A stretch of 64,000 nt of DNA from Lolium rigidum (Eukaryota > Streptophyta > Magnoliopsida > Poales > Poaceae). The notes under the pieces are model-generated. The model was not told the origin of the DNA, searched no databases, and saw only the letters and a list, made by a program, of their open reading frames with translations. Position numbers and translations under genes: made by a program. This document shows, piece after piece, positions 11,902 through 23,828 of the stretch (positions within the stretch are counted from its first letter, which is position 1; the number at the start of each line of letters is the position of its first letter). The stretch lies in NCBI RefSeq assembly GCF_022539505.1, contig NC_061513.1, positions 182,992,017-183,056,016 on the forward strand, written 5' to 3'.

Positions 11902-12839
11902 GAGCATCCCCACTCGTTTGGGCTCCCCACGCCCAAATCCGGCGAAATTTAGCGCCGGATGGATGTAGTTTTTGGCCTGGGGAGGCCCATTTTTCCAGCC
12001 GCGAGCCCATGGACGCGCACCCACCGCGTGCATAGCGACGGTGCAGTCACCGGGAAGGGCAATCGTCGGAGTTCCTCGCCGCATTGAACCGTCGCGGAGT
12101 GGACCGGAGAGCCGAAACGACTCGTCGGGAACGGTCGAAGTGGCCTCGATGCGAGAACCGCCGTAATGGAGCACGAACTCCGCGGAAGAGCAACCGGCGC
12201 TTTCTTTCGTCGAGAGACCTACATATACGGTTTCCGACGGCCGACGCCATTCATCTGTTCTCTCGTCACCATCCTCCGTCAACCATGAGCGATATCTCTT
12301 GGCCATCGGACACCGACAGCGAGGAAGCCGCCTGGATGGCGCCATTGGTGGGATCCAGCTGCATCGTCCAGCAGCGACGATTCCCCCCCGCCGGCCAGCG
12401 AGGACGAGTGGGACGACGAGGAGGAGGACGAAGAGGCCGTGGAGCAGGCCGAGGAGCAGGCGATGTAATTTTTATGTTTATTCGAATTATATTCGAAATA
12501 TATATATAATCTATCTATGTTGCACCACTTGAGAGTTCAAAGCTTTCGTTCGACGAGGGTATTGCCGTAGATCGGGAAGACGAGGGTTTTGCCGTAGATC
12601 GGGGAAGACGAGGGTTTTGCCGTAGATCGGAGGCCATTGTCGCCGACAAGTTGGGGCCACGCGCGCTTGCTTCGTCCGAGTCCCCGAGCGCTCCCGGGGC
12701 CGGAGGTGCGTGGGATCGCCGGATGGATTTAGGCCCAAATCCGGACGAAAACGAGGAACCGGGGCGCGACTGGACCGAATTTCGCCGTCCGGATGGAAAA
12801 ACGCCGCCGTGGCTCGTTCGGTGACGAGTGGAGATGCTC
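11902..12839. mobile_element. PIF/Harbinger-like non-autonomous element, 938 bp
   Basis: Terminal inverted repeats GAGCATCCCCACTCGT on the left and ACGAGTGGAGATGCTC on the right, flanked on both sides by TAA (11899-11901 and 12840-12842), the 3 bp target duplication typical of PIF/Harbinger. The interior is GC-rich and holds a gene-like fragment starting at the ATG at 12284 (MSDISWPSDTDSEEAAW) followed, in another frame, by an acidic Glu/Asp stretch up to about 12467. No DDE transposase is visible, so it would need a partner in trans. Confidence 0.8.
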
Positions 12840-12842
12840 TAA

Positions 12843-13849
12843 GGCATATGAAGACGATATTTTGAGAATTTTCCACTTCGTCGCTTGTAGAGCGAAACCC
12901 AAACTAGCGCTAAATGGACCCTTTTACCCCGAGATCCCTCGCTGGCGATCGACCGCGCCGCGCGGTCACTTTCCTCCGCGCGAAGCGCTGTTTCCCATTT
13001 TGTCGCCTTCCGTGCCTGCTATTTCTCGTTTTGTTCGAAGGCAGAAGCGCGCCTCCTCCCCTTGTAGAGCACGATGGCACGCCGCCGCGCGCGATTTGTT
13101 GCAGAGCTCCTCCACCTGACCAGCCGCCGGCGCAACGCTTGGAGAGGGTGGACGGCGGCGTACAACCTGATCTATACTCGGGGGAAACGGCCGGGACGGG
13201 AAAGAGGTGCGGCAGCCGCCGTTGGCCGGGATGGGGAATGAGCTCGACGCCCTACGCTGGCCGGGAGTAGAGGGGAGAGGGAGCGCGGCGCCCGACGCTG
13301 GCCGGAATGGGGAGGGAGCGTCGGCTTCCAGCGCCGGTCAGGGCAGGAGGAGACGGCGCCCACGCTCTGCTGGTAGAGATGCGTCCTGGGGAGGCACGAT
13401 GGGGATTTTTGGGTTGTGGGCTGATGGGCTTTTGGCCTCCTCTTGTGTGTACGTGGGTGGAAGCCGTGGAGAGATGGGGGTAGTTAGGTTTTTTTTTTTT
13501 CAATTCCCTTTCGTTTTTAAGGTATTAACATAGCATGATGCAATCTTTTAATAAAAAATAAAGTTACTTCAGCACTATTAAACAAATCAAGTTACTTCAC
13601 TTTTTTTACAATTCCCTTTTCGCGCCATTGCCACATGTTAACAATTCCCTTTCATTTGTTATTTGGTACACAAATTCATGTTTCATTGGACCAACTTTTA
13701 TAGTTCCCTTTTTCGGCTAGTGATTTTTTAGGGGGAAAATAGCGGGTGGGAGAAAATCACTTGCAACTCAAAAGAACTACCACTTGCTAATAAAATTAAA
13801 TTCTATTTTTTATCAAGGTTTCTCATGTTCTTGGGGAAATAACGGTCAT
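12843..13849. other. GC-rich then AT-rich spacer, no supported gene
   Basis: 12900-13480 is GC-rich with several overlapping open frames and no recognisable protein. From 13490 the sequence becomes AT-rich. The phrase CAATTCCCTTT recurs near 13501, 13610 and 13641, suggesting decayed repeats. Confidence 0.35.
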
Positions 13850-14945
13850 AGGGTCTATAATTTGGACTAGGTAACCATTCATTTCTTACCGTTCATAAAT
13901 AATGTAGAGGGTTGATAACTTATAGCTAAAATAAGTTGTTAGAAAATTCTAAATTAAACTAGCTTTTTGGGTCGATAGCTTTTCACATTTACCGTTGATA
14001 AATAATGGGTAGAGGGGCTGATAAATTGTGAGCTAAATTTGTTCTCAAAATATTCTAAATGAAATTATCTTTTCCGGTTGATAACTTTTCACATCTACTG
14101 TTGATAAATAACGGATAGATGGGTTGATAAATTTGAGAGCTAAAAATTTCCAAAAAATATCTTAAATAATAATATCCTTTCGGGTCGATAACTTTTCATA
14201 TTTACCGTTGGTAAATAACTGACAGAGGGGTTGATAAATTGAGCTAAAATGTCCCCAAAATATTCTAAATAAAATTATCTTTTCAAGTCGATGACTTTTC
14301 ACATCTACCGTTGATAAATAACAGGCATAGGGGTTGATAAATTATGGAGCTAAAATGTTCCTAAAATATTTTAAATGAAATTAAATTTTTGGCTCGATAA
14401 CTTTTCTTATTTACCATTGATAAATAACGGGTAAATGGGTTGATAAATTGTGAGCTAAAAATGTCTCTAAAATATTCTAAATAAAATTAACATTTAGGGT
14501 TAGTGACTTTTCACATTTGACATTGATAAATAACTAGCATATTTGGATCGGTAGTTTTTCGCATTTACAGTTGACAGATATTGGGGCAGGGGGTTGATAA
14601 ATTGTGACCGAAAAAAGTTTCCAAAATATTCTAAATAAAATTAGTTTTTTGGGTCGATAATTTTTTATGTTTACCGTTGATAAATAACGAGGCAGGGGTT
14701 GATAAATTGTAAGCCATAATTGTTTCGGAAATACTCTAAATGAAATTAGTATTTTTAGATCAGTAGTTTTTCACATTTACCGTTGATAAATAACGACACG
14801 GGTTTGATAAATTGTAAGCCAAGAAAGTCCTCAAAATATTCTAAGTAAAATTATTTTTTTTGGGTCAATAATTTTTCACGTCCACTGTTAATAAATAATA
14901 TGACAGTGGGTAAATAAATTGTGAGCCAAAATATACGGAAGCAAA
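13850..14945. repeat. Minisatellite, about 105 bp period, 10-11 diverged copies
   Basis: A unit with the core TTTACCGTTGATAAATAACG, then GGTTGATAAATTGTGAGC, then AAAATATTCTAAATAAAATT recurs with cores near 13969, 14073, 14179, 14284, 14390, 14497, 14546, 14650, 14757 and 14862. A more diverged first copy begins near 13860. Spacing is 104-107 bp, except that the 14497 copy is cut to about 50 bp. Copies differ by point changes and small indels, so the array is old. No open frame runs through it. Confidence 0.88.
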
Positions 14946-15193
14946 ATAGTGGTGCATGCATGATCAAAATTTGATAAAAAAAAAAGTTGTTAAATAATTT
15001 AAACTTTTGCGTGCACTACGTTTTGCAGTCAGAAGCGGAGGGATGACCGACGACTATCAGTTCGAAATTTGACTTTTTCGTTTGCTCGGTATTTCTATTG
15101 CACGACTAGTTTGCCTTTTTACTTCTGCCCGCGTAGATTATATAGTACAAAACGAATTCGTCTTTGTGAACGACAGGAAACGATGGAGGGTAA

Positions 15194-16860
15194 GAGCATC
15201 TCCAGTCGCATCCCCAAACCGTCCCCCAAAACGATTTGGGGCGCGCCGGACAAAAAAAACGTTTCCAGCCGCGTCCCCCAAAGCCCATTTTTGTCCGGCG
15301 CGGCCCGATACGGTGTCCGGCGCCCCGAGCCCGTCCCCGTCCCACAGGGGACGCTCCGGGGACGCCGGACACAACGAAAGCGAGGCGGGAGTGGCGGGGC
15401 CGACGCGTCGGCCGGCACGGTTAATTTTAACCTAACCGTCGCCTACCTCGCGACGGAAGTTATTCGCGCGCGATGACATACGGCGGCATCTTTGCCTTAA
15501 TGGCGACGGAGGGGCAGGCGAGACGTCTCGTCGGTCGCCGCGCGGCCTCCACGCGTCGCCGGCGTTCGCACGCCACCGCCCGTTCCCGCGCGATCTTCCC
15601 GCCTCTTCTCGTCCGTTCCCGCGCTTTCTTCCCGACGCCGGCATCTATAAAAGGTCTCCCGGCTCATCAATGGTAGCCACCACACCCCGCCGGCAACAAA
15701 CACAGCCCTCGTCGCTCCACGGCCGTCTCCTCCATCACCGGTGGCAATGGCGAACCGCCCGGCGATGGCCACTTCCCTCCACCGCCGTCTCCTCCATTGA
15801 CGAGCCGGCGGCGGCGTGCGGCACTCGAGGAGGCACTCGAGGAGGAGGCCCGCCGGCGGCGTGAGGCGCAGCGAGCGGCGGATCTAGCGGCGTTCTCCGC
15901 CCTCGCCTCCGCAGCCGAGGAGGCCGCGGCGGCGGCGCAGCGCGGGCAGAGCAAGCAGTGCGACACCGTTGCGGCGTTCGACGCCTCGACGGGACAAGAG
16001 GCGCGACGGCGCCCGTGCACGGGAGGACATGGAGCGAGCGATGGGCCGACGAGCGCCGCGCCGCGCCGCGATGAGCGGCGGCGCTGTCCCGTGAACGGCG
16101 TGACTCGATCGAGCGCCGGCGGCATGAGTCGATCGAGCTCCAGCGCAGCGGGCGATGGCGGAGGAGCGTCGACGGCGGGAGTCGGCGCTTACGGCGCTAT
16201 GGGGGAGGCGGGCGGAGCAGTTGGCGGCGGCCGACGCGTTTGCGGCGGCGATGATGGAGGCGCCAACAGATGTGGAGGAGGCCGAGGCGGAGGAGACCGA
16301 GGTGGAGGACGACGACGACGACGAGTTCGACTGGTCTGACGACGACGCCCCGCACCCGGACGAGACGGCCGATCAGCAACGCGCCCTCGTCGAGTCCTTC
16401 GAGTCGGAGAAGAAGCTCCAGGACGACGCCCGTGCCCGCGAAGAGGCGCAGATTCGTCGTGCCGTCGAGCTCTCCCTCCGTGCGGCCCGGCGGGGAGGGC
16501 GGAGGAGGACTATCGGCGGGAGCGGCACCGTCCGGCCACCGCCGAACGCAAGGAGAGGAGGCGCGCGCAGGAGGAGCTGCGGCGTAGGGAGGCGACGACG
16601 GGGCGGGGCCGTCGAACGCGCCGCCGGCGGTCGTAGTCTAGGTTTAGATGAAATCTAGCCGTTTTCATTCAAACTTTGTAATATATAATCAAAATTGAAT
16701 GAAAACCTTTATTTTCCTGCACAAATATTCATTTGGGGCGGCGTTTGGGGACGCGGCCGGGAGCGACGTCCCCAAACGCGGCACGAGCAAAACACGTCCC
16801 CCAAACGCTCAATCCGGCGCGGTTTGGGGGACGGTTTGGAGGACGCGACTGGAGATGCTC
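15194..16860. mobile_element. PIF/Harbinger-like non-autonomous element, 1667 bp
   Basis: Long terminal inverted repeats. The left end is GAGCATCTCCAGTCGC followed by ATCCCCAAACCGTCCCCCAA. The right end, read inward on the minus strand, is GAGCATCTCCAGTCGC followed by GTCCTCCAAACCGTCCCCCA. TAA flanks both sides (15191-15193 and 16861-16863). The GC-rich interior includes a TATA-like TCTATAAAAGG at 15644 and open frames encoding Arg/Glu/Ala-rich, coiled-coil-like sequence (15797-16339 and 16155-16658, the latter with a DDDDDEFDWSDDD acidic run). These look like a captured or decayed gene body. No DDE transposase is visible. Confidence 0.85.
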
Positions 16861-16863
16861 TAA

Positions 16864-17410
16864 GTTGGTCAGTACGTTGCTGCCTCACCTGGCATCGTAC
16901 CGAAGGGCGTGGGTTCGACTACCGGGACGCGCGTATATTTTTTCCAGCGCTGGATAAAATCGAGCGCCCATGGTCGGAAAGGGAATACAGAAAGCGAACG
17001 GAAACAGCCTAAAATGGAATGTCGGCTGGTCGGAAATCGACCGCCCATGGACTCACGCGCGGTCGACCGCGAAATAGGGCTGCCCCTTTTACCCTCATTT
17101 AGCAGCGCTCGATGCATTAATTATTTAATTCCTTCCTAATTCCTGACATCGTAGTTATTTGCTTTCTTTTCCTTTTTTTCTGAGGAACAAATAGTAATGG
17201 GCCGGCTCAATATGCCTTCCCGTGTGGGTGGACCGGTACTAACACCTGGACGATATGGCTCAACAATAGGGCCCAGGAATATCCATTGGAGCGCAGAAAC
17301 ATTGGGAAATATGGCGCCAACCCACACGTCGCTCCCGCCGAAAGGAAGCAATTTATCGGCAATTTCCCCGCCCACCCCGATCCCCAATTCCATCTCCTTC
17401 CTTCCCAACG
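16864..17410. promoter_or_regulatory. Upstream region of the TIPIN-type gene
   Basis: About 550 bp lie between the end of the Harbinger-like element and the TIPIN ATG, so the element borders the proximal promoter. I see no strong TATA box near the start, consistent with a housekeeping promoter. One E2F-like site is listed separately. Confidence 0.4.
17363..17370 (+). promoter_or_regulatory. Candidate E2F site upstream of the TIPIN-type gene
   Basis: TTTCCCCG fits the plant E2F consensus WTTSSCSS and lies 41-48 bp before the ATG. E2F control of S-phase genes is established in plants; that this site is used is inference. Confidence 0.35.
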
Positions 17411-19773
17411 ATGGCGGCGTCGGCGCCGACGGGCTGCTTCAAGTGCGGCCGCCCGGGCCACTGGTCACGCGACTGCCCCTCCGCTCCGCCGTCCTCCTCA
17501 ACCAACCCAAACCCCACCGCCGGCGCCTCCTACCCACCATCCTCTTCCCGCCCCGCACCCTACCAGCCAAGACAGCCACCCAAGCCCGCGGCGGAGGGGG
17601 AAGATGCACAGCAGGAAGGCGGCAAGAAGAAGAAGAAGGAGAGGGTGACGCGGCCCAAGCTCACGCCGGACCTGCTCCTCTCCGATGACGGCCTAGGATA
17701 CGTCCTCCGCTACTTTCCCAAGGCATTCAAACCCCGCGCCCGGCCCGGCCACGAGGTATATGCTTGCTGAGGATCAACTCTAGCCAGGGGACAATGATTC
17801 CTCCTCTCCTCTCTGCAGTTTCTCTGCAATTAGCTGATAACTTTGTGTAGATCCAGTCACTTTCGTTACTCGCTGATGCTCCCCGGTCTTGTTATACATT
17901 TTTGTTGTTGTTGCAGTGGGTTGATCTGTTCGGTCTGTGGTACCTATTTTGTGATTGCAAGTCGGTATGATATATGGGCTGTTTTGTTTGCGAAATCGAG
18001 TCAAATTACAATATCTGCAAAAGACAAAGGACAATCGACGCCCTGTAAATTTCAGTAATTCACTGCATATGTGTCATCATAAGTAAAAATAATAATCCAG
18101 GGATGATTATAGCTTGTGTGTGGCATATGAAGCTGCTATTGCTCACAGTGCACGTGTGCTTGTTCTGGCCTCCTAATTTTGACTTTGTGTATTGCTGTCA
18201 GGTGGAGGATCTTGGCAATCTGATCAAGCTTTATGCTGACTGGCACTCTCGCTTGATCCCTTATTACTCATTTGACCAGTTTGTGCGCAAAGTTGAGAAA
18301 GTTGGGGCCAGCAACCGTGTTAGGGTAAGCCTCTTTTTTTTTCCATGCTGTTACAGGTGAATTGAGCAGTCTCCATAACATCCTCAACTGAACTGGTGTT
18401 ACGTTACCTCATTTCTCGTTAAATTAAGTTTATGTGTTTTTTCCCGCTTGATAGGATGCCCAAAACATAATTATTTGATCTAATATGCTATTTCACAATG
18501 GCATGCTGGCTTTTTAAATCTCAAAAATCACTTGAGGGAGTGTATTTTAGTGACTAAAGGCAGTGAAAAAGGCAACTACCTGCAACACATCCACATGAGG
18601 GCTTCTGTAAGGGAACATGACTATTTCATAATTCAAAAACACATCTGAAAGAAAAAAGAGTTTGTCATGCTCCTTAGTCCTTATCACTCTTGGTCAGAAA
18701 GGAATGTTACAAGAGTATGAATATGTGCACAAATGATGTGTCCCCTAACTATTTCACAAATTTTAATGTGTCTTATGGTGTAGCATGCCTTGACATTGAC
18801 ATCTAGTTGTGTATATTATATTTCGTGGCTTCTATCATGGCGATCTACCTTGTTCTTCCTGGAAGTATGTATTCTGCACTGACACTATCCTTGTTTCAGA
18901 GATGCATTTCTGAACTAAAGGAAAGGGTGGCCAGAGGGGGAGATCCTACAAAACTGCATGAACCAGCAGTGGAAGAAGTGATGGCAGAGGGAGAACTTGG
19001 TCTGAGTTCTTTTGTTTTGTTTGCAGTGCACACATCTTTAGGCGTTTATGTTAGAAGTGCACTTGTCTGGATCCATAACCTGTGTTTCAGATGGTTCTGA
19101 TCATAGCATTTCTCATTACCTGTCGCAGATGGAGCCACACAGGAAGACCCAATCCTGGGGACTGAACCTCCGTCGACGGACAGTCATGTCATGGAGTTGG
19201 TGCAAGAAGATATAGATCCACCACTGGTGGAAAGTAATGATGTTGATCCCATGCAAGAGGATTTGCTGAATGAAATCTACCAAAACACAGCTGATGTAAG
19301 TCATATTATACCTTTATGAACTTTATTACATAGCGGTTATCTGCTCTAAGAAACACACATGTAAGTTCCATTAAATAAAATAGAAACTTCATAAAAGATC
19401 AGAATCTGTTAGTAGACATTTGTTTTTGGGATCAATTCCCCTCAAGCCTAGGCATCCTGTGCACATTAGTTTTTGAACCTTGTTGTTTGGTATGAATGTT
19501 TTGCGGACCTGTGATACTGTGTTATTGTTGATGATACAACAGGAACCTGGAATCAGACCTGGTGAGGGAGGTGCTGGAGAACCCTTGGCTCCAAGAGAGG
19601 CCGAGAAGCATCAAGATGGAGGGACGAGTGGTGGAAGCAAGCCAAGCAAAATCGAATTGACAGAGGAACAGAAGGCGCGCATGGAGGCTAACCGGCTCAA
19701 GGCGTTGGAGAGAGCAGCGGCAGCACGGGCTCGTGCATCCCAGTCACAGCCTACTGCTGAAACTACCACCTAG
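17411..19773 (+). CDS. TIPIN: TIPIN/Csm3/Swi3-type replication fork protection protein
   Basis: Five exons with GT/AG borders: 17411-17755, 18202-18324, 18900-18999, 19129-19295 and 19543-19773, giving about 321 residues. Residues 9-22 are a CCHC zinc knuckle (CFKCGRPGHWSRDC), the N-terminal feature of plant TIPIN proteins. A Lys-rich patch follows at about 70-79. Residues 81-178 form the Swi3 domain, with TPDLLLSDDGLGYVLRYFPK and LIKLYADWHSRLIPYYSFDQ. Near the C-terminus, residues 284-302 (LTEEQKARMEANRLKALER) match the RPA32-binding helix shared by TIPIN and SMARCAL1. The family pairs with TIMELESS at replication forks, stabilises them and helps S-phase checkpoint signalling in the nucleus. 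A second acceptor at 19090 would shift the frame, so 19128 was chosen. The gene looks intact. Confidence 0.95.
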
Positions 19774-22771
19774 TCCAGGGGCATGCTGGATGCTCAGTCG
19801 CTAGGCCTTGTATGCTGCTTGTGCTTTCTTGAAAGAGGTCAATATGGTGTTTATTGAACCTGAGGTGTAAAACGCACAAAACGGTTCCTTTCTGCATTAT
19901 GAAGATGGTGTTTTGTTTGCCAGAATAGTTGTGAAAGCTTCTTTATTTCGGCTCTTATGGTGGACAAGCCACACAAGAGATTTGGCCAAATATGCATCTC
20001 TTTGTTTTCATGTTTTTTGGGTGCATCTGGTGTGGCTCTTACCAAGCCATTGTATAATCCGATGGATTTCTCACTTTTAGGACTTGCCATCTTGTACTTG
20101 TTTAAAAAGGATATAATACTCACTTGCTGCACATGCAGATCATTGCTGTGAAAAATAACATGTAAAATATTAGCTAGAAACTATTTATTATAAGATGGTA
20201 ACTGTTCATTAGTACCATGGAACCTGTGCTATAGACAATTGATGAAAAAAAATCATTGGCACATATTCAATAAGACCATGTTTTGAAGTTCTGTCGAGAT
20301 GAACCCAAGGGTTGGCAACATTCTTTGCATGCACGTAGTATGTGATCCCTGCTATCTTTTAAGCGCGAACATGTACAGATAGTGCCATTTGGAAGCACTA
20401 TCTGCACATTTGCAGAGTAGATTAATCGTTATTTAATAGGCTGAATATTTGGTTTATGTGTGGCCTGTCACACTTTTTTGAGTAAGCTAAAGTTCATTTA
20501 TGTGTGATGTGTCACACCTTGCTCTTTGATTAAGTTGTCTTTTTTGTTTGGGTTGCAGTAAATATTGTATACATGCATCTAGGGATTTTTTTTTCTAAAT
20601 AGAGCTTCCATTTTTTTAAAGTAAGTGTAATATAGCATGAATCATCAATCTCTTTGGAATATGGACTGGACTCGTACACACGTAGCACTTCCAGAACCGA
20701 TAGAACACTTACCGCGGTGGTGGCGCTAGCCCATCAACGAAGCATGGCAAAACTTACACAGTGGTGTCACCTAGATTTTGCCTAAGAGGGGCTGAGATGC
20801 TAGGGACGCTTCCTTTTTTATATTAAAAAAGGTTTTGCCACCACGCATGTTACTGTCTATTAGATTCGCCACACGAGGCTAGGTGGCCGCTTGAGGTTCG
20901 AGCACTGAATTTTTTCAGCACCCTTAATTTTGAGCCGGCTCCCTCTTGACATAAGAGTAGAGGTTCATGACGTCCACGAGTAAGACTCTTGGTCGTCTTG
21001 CTTGTCCCGCAAGGCATTCCTTAAAAACCCCATCAACCGGTCTTGACGACTAAGATTTCACTTCTCCAATAATTGCCGGATGCAGCGTGGCTCAAGCGTT
21101 AACGGAGGCGATACTCAATTCTTCTCCCATGACGCGGTGGATTCAGAACTGTCATGTTTGTCGCCTTCAAGGGGACACCTTTCTTCCTTCTTCGGACCGT
21201 GATGGTCTTGCTTTTGGGGAGTGAATATTCAACTTCATTGGATCTTGCTTAGGTGGGGCCATGTAGCTTCTTTAGTTTATTCGCCTTTCAACGGTGGTTG
21301 GCCTCGCCCACACATGGTGCCACTACTGTTGTCATGGAAATAATGTAGCTATAGGGATATATCGAGTCATCTGCGACACAATATGAGTAGGGGTGTGTCT
21401 GATGACTTTATAACGTAACTTGTCATATACCCACATATACCTAAGAAAGTTGATAAGTCGACGTGTTTTGAATAGGTTTGCTCGCCTTGCTGAAGTGCAA
21501 CCTAGTCCTATGTTACGAGAGCACCTAGACGCTCGCAAAACTTTTGGGTCATATTTGACTTCCCAAGTGTCACCTCATAGCCCCCTCTTCCTAAACGTTT
21601 TTTTTATGCGAGTCGTGTTGGACTCCTTGAAGTCAACATTAGAGCTCTCTAAAGTGGTCTTTTGAGTTCCTATTCCTCTCCTCTTGAGTTGTATTCAATA
21701 GTGAATGGTTATATGTCCGGTTTGGCAAATGACATATGATGCCCCTTGAGACCGTAGATGAGAAGGGTAGTTTTGATCCATTTGGTCCACTTTTCCACGG
21801 TGGACTAATGATTTGGGGCAAGTCATAGTCAATCTATGTTGGATTAGCCCAGACATCCCTCTTCATTTTTTGACTTAGTTGAGTGTTGAGGCCTAGATTT
21901 TTGTTGACTTTTTTTTACGTTGATTCTTTACCGTGCAGGTACCATATAACAATTTCTATAACCACAGAGATCCTTGCCAGATAAAGTTATAAAGAGCAAG
22001 AATCACCATGGTTCTCTAAAGTTGAACACGTGTTGTCATTTGCATCATCAATGACACGATTGTTTCTTAGGCGTTCTTTTATTACAAAATATAAGATAAC
22101 CTTCTTGTTCATTTAGCAAGCAACTTAGCTGCATCTAGCCTCGAGACAGCTTCCACGCGTAGGTGAGCTTCCCTAGATCAATCTATGGGAGTCTGCCACA
22201 ATCTAATCGCATTTGTTTTTCGTGACGCGTCATTATGCTTGTTTCGTAAGCTTCTACTTCTCGAGATGTCAATTAACTATTCTGTTGGGAACATATATAA
22301 TATAAAAACAAAGAAATAAAAAATAATGGATCTGGGCCTGCCGGATCCCCCACGAATCAGAAGCTCATATATACTACATGAAGAACATCTGTTCCGACGC
22401 TCCACATGAATATTTGAGGAAATAAGTCCTTGGTTGCAGATAGAAGAGGAAAATAACGAAGTGCGTTGCACTGGTGAAGGCTTGTATATGCAGTAGTGAA
22501 TAGTTTTTTTCTACAGGAAAGTAAAGAACCTTTGTAGTTATCGTGCTTGTGTATCAGCAAAAGGCGATCCTGGTATCAACGTCTGTGTAAAGGAATTTAT
22601 AGAGATCTTGTATGATGAGATTTGAGTTAGTTACTGGAGAGGTTATCTCCTTGCTTGTATTTTCAATAAATAAAAAGAAAATTCTTGCATAATCTAGAGA
22701 AAAACAAGATTCTGAAGATGATCCTCAAAATGGTGAAGGATTGATTAATAAGGATCCATATAGAAATTTTC
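19774..22771. other. Intergenic stretch downstream of the TIPIN-type gene
   Basis: The first few hundred bases are probably the 3' UTR. Beyond about 20160 I see no gene. The open frames (for example 21420-21665) are short and unconserved in appearance. Confidence 0.4.
20376..20404. repeat. Short perfect hairpin
   Basis: CAGATAGTGC at 20376-20385 and its exact reverse complement GCACTATCTG at 20395-20404, with a 9-base loop. It could be a chance palindrome or a MITE relic. Confidence 0.5.
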
Positions 22772-22788
22772 AAGGTAAAAAACCAAAT

Positions 22789-23769
22789 AGCGCTCATTTC
22801 CCCCCTTCTCCTCTCTCTATCATGAACAGTAGTTGCGAGTCCTCACCTCTTCCCCGGGCCGATCCCGACCCCTCTCCGGCGGCTCTGCCGGCCGGAGATG
22901 GTGACGGAAAGGCGCCGGCGTAGGTGTACATAGTAGTTGTTTTCCCGCAGTGGAGTCTAGGAGTAGGTCACCAGATCTGGCGCGTCCTGTGGTTGGGCGG
23001 TGCGGCGGCGTGGCTCCGGCGAGGGCGACGGCTGCAGCGCGTCTTAGGCACAGGCATCTCCGAGCATAAGGTGGGTTGGAGCTTGTTCTTCTCGAAGTGC
23101 TGGCGCAGCATCGGGAAGCTATTCGGGGTGGCTTGTCGCCTGCGTCCATGGTGGGCGTTTAGCGAAGCTGCTCCGGCAAGCTCGGTCAACAAGCGCTTCC
23201 TCCAGCAGCTGCAGCTTCTTCTTCTCTTTCATGTCCTCCTGGCCGGCCATGGTGGCGAGGGGGAGGGCACTAAAGGTACCAAGGAGTTTGCGGCGACTGG
23301 CTTATCTCCTGCTGCTACCTCGAGCTTTCTCACGATGGCCAAAGACTGGTCATCGATCTTGTTTGGACAAGATCCTGGAGTTCTTCAGTGGAGGACTGAC
23401 GCCGCCTTGCCTCTGCTTCTTATGGTCGAAAGGCGACCCTCCTCAGCCTCTCCTTCCCAGAGACCAAGCAGTCCGAGGGGAAGGCACTTAGCTCCATCCA
23501 TGACGCCGGACCAAGTGGTTCGTCCCCGGTGCCGGCGCCTCTTCTGTGGTGGAGCGACCAGCGACGACCTTCACTGTTCTGTAGGGGCCTTTCTGCAAGG
23601 AAGGACCTGATTGCTTTTTCTACAATCTTTTTAGGATCCTTTCTGTAAATTTTCAATTCTTATCTAGAATTCCCCTGTTCTGTAGGGGCCTTTCTGCAAA
23701 TTGTACGCTCTGTCTCGGTAATACTAGCAGCATCTAGGGTCTTCGGGCCCTTTCTTTGTTCAAAAAAAA
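22789..23769 (+). mobile_element. Polyadenylated retroposon (LINE-dependent type) with target duplication
   Basis: Flanked by a 17 bp direct repeat with one mismatch: AAGGTAAAAAACCAAAT at 22772-22788 and AAGGTAAAAAGCCAAAT at 23770-23786. The right copy directly follows an A tract (23762 on). These are hallmarks of target-primed reverse transcription. The body is GC-rich, with a T-rich tail region that repeats TTCTGTAGGGGCCTTTCTGC (near 23578 and 23679). The frame at 22924-23610 is open for 228 codons, but I do not recognise the product and no reverse transcriptase is present. It is either a 5'-incomplete LINE derivative or a non-autonomous retroposon. Confidence 0.72.
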
Positions 23770-23828
23770 AAGGTAAAAAGCCAAATGAAAACAATTTAAG
23801 ACCTCTTTGATCCGAAGGGTTTTCGCAG

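Noticed and set aside
15797..16658. Open frames of 167-180 codons as host genes
   Set aside because: They lie wholly inside a Harbinger-like element with intact TIRs and TAA duplication, are low-complexity Arg/Glu/Gly-rich, and overlap one another in different frames.
19091..19128. Alternative splice acceptor at 19090 for TIPIN exon 4
   Set aside because: Using it adds 38 bases and shifts the frame, destroying the downstream coding sequence; the acceptor at 19128 keeps it open to the stop.
22924..23610. 228-codon plus-strand frame as a gene
   Set aside because: It lies inside a retroposon defined by target duplications and a poly-A tract, and the protein has no recognisable domain.
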